12,433 nt of DNA, taken from the NCBI GenBank assembly GCA_013821585.1, contig JACDGO010000028.1, forward strand, positions 1 to 12,433, written 5' to 3'. A model generated the notes under the pieces. It searched no databases. It worked only from the letters and a program-made list of their open reading frames with translations, and was not told the origin of the DNA. Positions 6,204 through 12,433 of this stretch are shown here, piece by piece (the first letter of the stretch is position 1; each line of letters starts with the position of its first letter). This stretch comes from Sphingomonadaceae bacterium. Lineage in GTDB: Bacteria > Pseudomonadota > Alphaproteobacteria > Sphingomonadales > Sphingomonadaceae. Both the position numbers and the translations under genes were made by a program.

Positions 6204-7922
6204 TTGACCGTAGCCGGCCAGGCCGTAACGTCGAATCCAAAGCCTAAGGGGTGGCGCCTGCTCAAGCTCGCCCTTCAAACACGGAAGGCGGCGACGATGC
6301 TTGCCTTCGGGTTTTCGTCCGGGTTGCCATTCGTGCTGCTCATCGGGACGCTCAACGCGTGGCTGGGTGAAGTGAAAATCGACCTCGCGACGATCGGCGT
6401 GTTGTCGTGGATCGGGCTTTCCTATTCGTTCAAATTCCTGTGGTCGCCATTGGTCGACCGGTTCGAGTTGCCGCTTCTAGGCAGACTGGGCAGACGCAAG
6501 AGTTGGATCGTGCTGTGTCAGGCGACGATGATCGCCGCGTTTGGAGGAATCGCGGCGACCGATCCGGCGACCAATATAGGAACCTTCGCCATCTTCGCGG
6601 TCATCGCTGCGCTCGCTTCGGCGACACAGGACGTGGCGGTTGATGCCTGGCGGATCGACGTTGCCGACGAACGGACGCCAGTCGAACTGTTGTCGTCGAT
6701 TTATCAACTCGGCTACCGCATCGCGAGCATCGTCGGCGGAGCGCTTGCGCTCGTGCTCGCCGCACGGATGTCGTGGCCGCTCGTTTATCTGCTGATGGCT
6801 GGGCTGATCGGCGTGATGATCTTCGTTGCGGCGCGCGCGCCCGACACCGAGCGCCCGCCCTTCACCGCGCTGCATGAAGCGCTTTCGCGGCGGGGCGAGA
6901 TCACGGCCCTGGCTCGCGGAATCGCGCTCGCCGTGGTCGGAGTCAGCTGGCTATGGGCGCTGACATCGATCGGGCGTTTCATGATCCGTATGCTCGAGGA
7001 GCTGCCGCCAGGCGCCGTTCGCCCGTCGACGTCCGATTTCATGAAATCAACCGGACCTTGGATCGTGGCGGCGACCGTGCTCGTGCCGCTGATCGTGGCG
7101 GCGGCGGTCAACGCGATGAAAACGCGCCACGCCTGTGTCTTGCCATCGGATGATATCGCGCACTCGACCGCGCGCACGATGATGAACCACCTTTACGTGG
7201 CGTTAGTGGCGCCTCTGGCGGAGCTGTCGGCGCGGCTCGGTTGGGGGGTGCTTATCGTGATCGGGCTGATCCTGACCTACACGCTTTGCTACAACGTATG
7301 GGCGGCGTTCGCCTTTCCGTTCTATCTCGATTTCTTGCATTATTCGAAGGATGAGGTCGCCTTTGCATCGAAGGTGTTCGGCATTTTCATGACGATTGTT
7401 GGAATCGGGCTGGGCGGCTATTTGTTCGCCCGGCTTGGCCGCATGCCGACGGTGCTTATCGGCGCAATTCTGCCAATCTTGGGCAACTTCGTTTACGCTG
7501 ATCTTGCTGAGGGAAGCGCGCATATAGACGCGGTGGCCAATGTGTTGGGCCTCAACGCGCTTGCCGGTCTTGTCGGCTCGGATGCGCGGATGGTGCGGCT
7601 TCTACTCGCGATTTCCGGCGAGAACATATCGACCGGCATAGCGGGCGCGGCGTTCATTGCTTACCTGTCAGGCATCGTCAGCAAGCAGCACACCGCCGTC
7701 CAGTATGCATTGCTCTCCTCGCTGACGTTCCTTATCGGCTCACTTGGACGCGGGATCGCGGGCGAAGCGTTTGACACGCTCGGCTATGCGACCGTGTTTC
7801 GCTATACGGCGGCGGTGGGACTGGTTGCTGTGTTGTTCGTGTTACTTGAATGGATAAGAACCGCGCGCGGAGGTCAGTCCGGAAGTTCCCCGTTGAGGCG
7901 CAGCGCGACGCCCGCGAGGTAG
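6204..7922 (+). CDS. ampG: AmpG-like muropeptide permease (MFS), 572 aa
   Basis: An inner-membrane major facilitator of the AmpG group. AmpG imports GlcNAc-anhydroMurNAc peptides from the periplasm for cell-wall recycling and, where an AmpR/AmpC system exists, influences beta-lactamase induction. Family marks are FGFSSGLPFVLLIGTLNAWL (35-54), FLWSPLVDRF with GRRKSW (78-101), QDVAVDAWRID (142-152), CYNVWAAFAFPFYLDFL (362-378) and GENISTGIAGAAFIAYLSG (472-490). E. coli AmpG is about 490 residues. The extra length here is mainly a middle region at about 211-345 and a C-terminal hydrophilic tail at 551-572. The start is TTG with a strong ribosome site. The last 49 bases overlap the 3' end of folC on the other strand, so the final 16 or so residues are encoded antisense to folC. 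No ampD, nagZ or beta-lactamase gene is in the window. Confidence 0.82.
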   Translation: MTVAGQAVTSNPKPKGWRLLKLALQTRKAATMLAFGFSSGLPFVLLIGTLNAWLGEVKIDLATIGVLSWIGLSYSFKFLWSPLVDRFELPLLGRLGRRKSWIVLCQATMIAAFGGIAATDPATNIGTFAIFAVIAALASATQDVAVDAWRIDVADERTPVELLSSIYQLGYRIASIVGGALALVLAARMSWPLVYLLMAGLIGVMIFVAARAPDTERPPFTALHEALSRRGEITALARGIALAVVGVSWLWALTSIGRFMIRMLEELPPGAVRPSTSDFMKSTGPWIVAATVLVPLIVAAAVNAMKTRHACVLPSDDIAHSTARTMMNHLYVALVAPLAELSARLGWGVLIVIGLILTYTLCYNVWAAFAFPFYLDFLHYSKDEVAFASKVFGIFMTIVGIGLGGYLFARLGRMPTVLIGAILPILGNFVYADLAEGSAHIDAVANVLGLNALAGLVGSDARMVRLLLAISGENISTGIAGAAFIAYLSGIVSKQHTAVQYALLSSLTFLIGSLGRGIAGEAFDTLGYATVFRYTAAVGLVAVLFVLLEWIRTARGGQSGSSPLRRSATPAR

Positions 7923-9082
7923 AGCGAGCCGACGACGAGTACGTCGCCGCGCGCGGATTCGATCGCTTCGTAGAGCGAGGGAGCGGTGCGTCCCTTCCAG
8001 CGCGCGGCGAGCACGGCGGGATCGTGACTCTCGTGGTCAGGAACCGCGACGAAGGTCAGGCTCGCGGCGCGCGGTGCAAGAGAGGCGAGGATTCCGTCGG
8101 CGTCCTTGTTGGCGAGGACGCCGACTATCAGCGTCAGGTTGCGGCCGGCGATAGCGGTCGCGAGCGCTTCCGCCGCGGTCGGGTTGTGCGCCCCGTCGAT
8201 CCACACCGCGCGGCCCCGCGTGAGCGGCCCCGGACCTAGGCGCTGGAGCCGCGCGGGCCAGCGGGCGCCGGCGATTCCGGTGCGGATCGTGCGCGCGCGC
8301 ATCCTGAACCCGGCTTGCAGCATTTGCGCGGCAAGGTTCGCGTTGCGGAGCTGGTGCGCGCCGGGGAGGTTTGGGCGGAGCGTCGGATCGACTTCCCAGT
8401 CGCGACCCTCGACGAGGAGCGGCGCGCCCGCGTCTGCCGCAGCACGCTCGATCGCGGTCATCGCTTCGGTCGGCTGGGCGAGAGTGACGAGCGGCACGCC
8501 GCGCTTGGCGATGCCCGCCTTTTCCATGCCCATTTCGGGGAGAGTCTCGCCGAGGAACGCCTGATGGTCGAGACCGACCTGCGCGATGCCGCAGACGAGC
8601 GGGCGGACGACGTTGGTCGCGTCGAGGCGGCCACCCAATCCCACCTCGACCACGCACGTGTCGGCCCGGGCGCGGCTGAAGGCCAGGAAGGCGGCGGCGG
8701 TGGTCGCCTCGAAAAAACTCGGGCCGATCTCGCCCGCGGCGTCGAGCACTTCGGCGAGGAGCGGGGCAAGCGCCTCGTCCTCGATCAGCTTGCCCGCGAT
8801 ACGGATGCGCTCGTTGAAGCGGACGAGATGCGGGCTGGTGTAGACATGCACGGTCTTGCCCGCCGCTTCGAGGCACGCGCGCAGGAACGCGCAGGTCGAG
8901 CCCTTGCCGTTGGTGCCGGCGACGTGGAACACCGGCGGCAATGCCAGATGCGGGTCGCCAAGGTGGGCGAGAAGCTCGGTGATCCGTTCGAGCCCGAGGA
9001 TATCGCGGCCGGGCGAAAGCTGGGCGAAGCGGTCGAGCTGGGCCTGGACGGCGGCGTCGGAGGATGTTGCGTGGTCGGGCAC
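7874..9082 (-). CDS. folC: Bifunctional folylpolyglutamate synthase/dihydrofolate synthase, 402 aa
   Basis: Adds glutamate to dihydropteroate, making dihydrofolate, and extends the polyglutamate tail of folates in an ATP-dependent cytoplasmic reaction. It belongs to the Mur ligase fold. The P-loop HVAGTNGKGST is at residues 53-63, with YTSPHLVRFNERIRI (81-95), FFEATTAAAFLAF (123-135), EVGLGGRLDATN (146-157), the lysine-bearing MEKAGIAK (186-193; K188 is the residue carbamylated in this family), and WIDGAHNP (294-301) in the C-terminal domain. Length fits the family (E. coli 422). It starts with GTG at 9082, sharing one base with the accD stop (TAGTG). A GGAG lies about 14 bases upstream, so translation probably depends on ribosomes finishing accD. 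It is the last gene of the trp-accD-folC operon. Confidence 0.94.
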   Translation of the reverse strand: MPDHATSSDAAVQAQLDRFAQLSPGRDILGLERITELLAHLGDPHLALPPVFHVAGTNGKGSTCAFLRACLEAAGKTVHVYTSPHLVRFNERIRIAGKLIEDEALAPLLAEVLDAAGEIGPSFFEATTAAAFLAFSRARADTCVVEVGLGGRLDATNVVRPLVCGIAQVGLDHQAFLGETLPEMGMEKAGIAKRGVPLVTLAQPTEAMTAIERAAADAGAPLLVEGRDWEVDPTLRPNLPGAHQLRNANLAAQMLQAGFRMRARTIRTGIAGARWPARLQRLGPGPLTRGRAVWIDGAHNPTAAEALATAIAGRNLTLIVGVLANKDADGILASLAPRAASLTFVAVPDHESHDPAVLAARWKGRTAPSLYEAIESARGDVLVVGSLYLAGVALRLNGELPD

Positions 9083-9933
9083 TACGCCGCCACTTTCTCC
9101 GCCGTGAGATACCCGATCAGTCGCGCCAGCGTCGCTCTGAGTTCCGCGCGCGGCATAACCATGTCGAGCATTCCGTGCTCGAGCAGATATTCGGCGCGCT
9201 GGAAGCCCTCGGGAAGTTTTTCGCGGATGGTCGATTCGATCACGCGCTGGCCGGCGAAGCCGATCAGCGCGCCGGGTTCGGCGATCTGGACGTCGCCGAG
9301 CATCGCATAGCTCGCGGTGACGCCGCCGGTGGTCGGATCGGTCATCACGACGATGTAAGGCAATCCCGCTTCGCGCAGTTCGGCGATGGCGACCGTGGTG
9401 CGCGGCATCTGCATCAAGGACAGGATGCCCTCTTGCATCCGCGCGCCGCCCGCCGCCGTGAAGATGACATATGGCGCGCGCGCGGCAATCGCGGCCTCCG
9501 CGCCCTGAACGAAAGCAGCGCCGACGCCGACGCCCATCGATCCCCCCATGAAGGCGAAATCCTGCACGCCGACGACTGCCGCATGGCCGTCGATCGCGCC
9601 CTTGGCATTGAGCAGCGCGTCGATTTCTCCCGTGGCGGTGCGCGCGGCCTTGATGCGATCGGTATAGCGCTTCGAATCGCGGAACTTGAGCGGGTCTTCG
9701 GCGACCTTGGGCGTCGGCAGGACGATGAAGCCGGGATCAAGGATCTGCGCGAAGCGGGCGGACGGACCGATGCGGCCGTGATGGTTGCAACTCGGGCAGA
9801 CCGAGAGATTCTCTTCATATTCGCGCGCGAACACCATCTGGCCGCAGCCGGGGCATTTGACCCACAAATTATCGGGCGTCTCGCGCTTGGCGATGAACGG
9901 GATGCGCTTGCGGACGTTGTCGAGCCAGCTCAT
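9082..9933 (-). CDS. accD: Acetyl-CoA carboxylase carboxyltransferase subunit beta, 283 aa
   Basis: Beta subunit of the carboxyltransferase, which with AccA moves the carboxyl group from biotin on AccB to acetyl-CoA, the first committed step of fatty acid synthesis. A four-cysteine zinc ribbon is formed by C27, C30, C46 and C49 (CPGCGQ and CPSCNHHGR). It is followed by the crotonase-like core with SKRYTDRI (88-95), GGSMGVGVG (130-138), [11 protein letters not shown] (160-170), [12 protein letters not shown] (199-210) and GFAGQRVIE (225-233). Length matches the family. The ATG at 9933 follows AGGAGA at 9941-9946. The upstream open frame to 10410 lies inside trpA and is discarded. It sits between trpA and folC, the usual alphaproteobacterial arrangement. 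Confidence 0.96.
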   Translation of the reverse strand: MSWLDNVRKRIPFIAKRETPDNLWVKCPGCGQMVFAREYEENLSVCPSCNHHGRIGPSARFAQILDPGFIVLPTPKVAEDPLKFRDSKRYTDRIKAARTATGEIDALLNAKGAIDGHAAVVGVQDFAFMGGSMGVGVGAAFVQGAEAAIAARAPYVIFTAAGGARMQEGILSLMQMPRTTVAIAELREAGLPYIVVMTDPTTGGVTASYAMLGDVQIAEPGALIGFAGQRVIESTIREKLPEGFQRAEYLLEHGMLDMVMPRAELRATLARLIGYLTAEKVAA

Positions 9934-9940
9934 GCGGCGA

Positions 9941-9946
9941 TCTCCT
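9941..9946 (-). promoter_or_regulatory. Ribosome binding site of accD, built into the trpA stop
   Basis: On the minus strand this reads AGGAGA, 7 bases before the accD ATG. It overlaps the trpA stop codon (TAG at 9945-9947), which forms the first bases of the site. It fixes the accD start. Confidence 0.8.
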
Positions 9947-10714
9947 ATCTTGTCAAAGCAATGGCTTCGGCAAGGCTTTTCACATAGGTTCGAACATGCG
10001 GCGCGGCATTGACGCTGTGCTCCGCGACGATTTCCACGATCGCCGATCCGACGACCACGCCGTCCGCGACCCGCGCGATCGCGGCGGCCTGTTCGGGCGT
10101 GCGCACGCCGAAGCCGACCGCGACGGGGAGGGCGGTCGCGGCCTTCAGGCGCCCGACGGCGGCCTCGATGCTCGATTGCTCGGCTTGCTGAAGGCCGGTG
10201 ATGCCCGCGACCGAAACATAATAGAGAAAGCCCTGCGCGCCTTCGAGCACGGCCGGGAGGCGCGCGGCATCGGTGGTGGGTGTGGCGAGGCGGATCGGGG
10301 CGACGCCCGCCGCTCGAAGGGCGGGGCCGAGTTCGGCATCTTCCTCGGGTGGTAGGTCGACACAGATCACGCCATCGACGCCCGCGTCCTTTGCCACCGA
10401 CACGAACCACTCGGGGCCGCGGCGGAGCATCGGGTTCGCGTAGCCCATCAGGACGAGCGGCACGTCCGGGTGGCGGGCGCGGAAGCCTTTCGCGATGCTC
10501 AGAATATCCGCGGTGGTCGTGCCTGCGCCCAAACTCCGCAGGTTCGCCGCCTGAACCGCGGGGCCGTCCGCCATCGGATCGGTGAACGGCATCCCCAGTT
10601 CGATCACATCCGCGCCGCCCTCGACGAGCGCGTCGAGGATCGCGGAGGTGGGGCCGTCACCGGCGGTTATGAACGCGATGAGCGCCGGTCTGGTCGCGAA
10701 CGCGGCGGCGAGCC

Positions 10715-10718
<4 letters not shown>
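9945..10718 (-). CDS. trpA: Tryptophan synthase alpha subunit, 257 aa
   Basis: Cleaves indole-3-glycerol phosphate to indole and glyceraldehyde 3-phosphate, and passes indole through a tunnel to TrpB. The catalytic acids E40 and D51 are in [14 protein letters not shown] (40-53). The phosphate-binding segments include GFGVRTPEQ (202-210) and VVGSAIVE (222-229), and [10 protein letters not shown] (166-175) covers the flexible loop. The start is taken as GTG at 10718, giving [22 protein letters not shown]. It overlaps the trpB stop by four bases (GTGA), so translation is probably coupled. An upstream open frame to 10775 is wholly inside trpB. The loop after ITAGD is about three residues shorter than in E. 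coli or Caulobacter TrpA (GDGPTSAIL, without the usual GDP). Confidence 0.94.
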
Positions 10719-11919
<1,201 letters not shown>

Positions 11920-11923
<4 letters not shown>

Positions 11924-12433
11924 AGGGAGGCCGCCGCCTTAAGGAACGCCGCGATCTTGTCCACGTCCTTGATGCCGGGCGCGCTCTCTACGCCCGAAGA
12001 GACATCTACGAGCGATGCGCCGGTCACGCGAACCGCTTCGGCGAGGTTGCCCGCGTCGAGGCCGCCCGACAGCGCCCAGGGCAGCGGGTGGCGGAAACCT
12101 TCGAGTAGCGCCCAATCGAAGCGCAGGCCCATGCCGCCGGGAAGCGTGCCGTCGGGCGTCTTGGCGTCATAAAGTATCCGGGCGGCGGCGCCCTTCCACG
12201 ATCGCGCGGCGTCGAGATCGGCGCGTAGCCGCACCGCCGCGACGCCCCAGATTTCGATTCCACGCCGGGCGATCGCGGCGGCGCGCGCGGGGGCGGTCGA
12301 ATGGAGCTGGAGGACGTCGATACGCCCCGCCTCGATCGCCTGGTCGAGCAAGGCGTCATCGGGGTCGACGAAGACCCCGACGCGCGCCACGCGCGCCGGG
12401 ACACGCGCGGCGAGTTCGCGCGCGCGGTCGAAG
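11920..12433 (-). CDS. trpF: Phosphoribosylanthranilate isomerase, 5' end cut by window edge
   Basis: Isomerises N-(5'-phosphoribosyl)anthranilate to CdRP (Amadori rearrangement) in tryptophan synthesis. The frame is open to the right edge, reading [21 protein letters not shown] at its beginning. The N-terminal strand with the catalytic cysteine is therefore outside the window and cannot be checked. Visible family marks are VLQLH, the catalytic aspartate in LYDAKTP (codon at 12166-12168), the [10 protein letters not shown] loop, the phosphate-binding SGGLDAGN, and [13 protein letters not shown]. The usual LQLHG is LQLHS here. It is followed directly by trpB with a 4-base overlap. The trp leader or promoter, if any, lies beyond the window. 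Confidence 0.93.

Noticed and set aside
8315..9310. A 331-codon open frame on the + strand across folC and the end of accD
   Set aside because: It spans two certain genes on the opposite strand and shows no family motif or ribosome site.

Overview
The window reads as a piece of chromosome from a GC-rich alphaproteobacterium, most likely of the Sphingomonadales. The reasons are the high GC content, the gene order trpF-trpB-trpA-accD-folC (typical of Alphaproteobacteria), the protein sequences themselves, and a palindromic repeat of the CCCCGGACTTGATCCGGGG type that I recall as scattered through sphingomonad-like genomes. The genus is an inference. No tRNA, rRNA, CRISPR, insertion sequence, phage gene or toxin system is visible. 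Coding density is very high: no gap between genes exceeds about 85 bases, and several genes overlap.

Left part (1-5007). A metal-dependent amidohydrolase with the tail of a probable signal peptide enters from the left edge on the + strand. It ends tail-to-tail with a minus-strand run reading rluB-like pseudouridine synthase, then rsmD, then a small His-rich lipoprotein, then an EamA-type drug/metabolite transporter. rluB and rsmD both act on ribosomal RNA and overlap by one base, so they are probably translated together. A single-domain response regulator is transcribed divergently from the rluB-like gene.

Middle part (5014-7922). A Rieske-type mononuclear iron oxygenase (minus) and an AmpG-like muropeptide permease (plus) diverge from a 65-base gap. 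The oxygenase has no reductase, ferredoxin or small subunit beside it.

Right part (7874-12433). A minus-strand operon runs trpF (cut by the right edge), trpB, trpA, accD, folC. Its junctions are overlaps of 1-4 bases or an 11-base gap. It joins the end of tryptophan synthesis to the carboxyltransferase beta subunit of acetyl-CoA carboxylase and to folate polyglutamylation. folC and the AmpG-like gene overlap tail-to-tail by 49 bases.

The most notable structure is an 81-base inverted repeat (3248-3328) lying in frame inside rsmD. It is translated into 27-28 extra residues just before the catalytic DPPY motif. It looks like a mobile palindromic element tolerated inside an essential-type RNA methyltransferase gene, comparable to Rickettsia palindromic elements. 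Lesser points are a response regulator lacking the conserved switch Thr/Ser, a poly-His segment directly after a lipoprotein cysteine, and a shortened loop in TrpA. I see no convincing undescribed multi-gene system.
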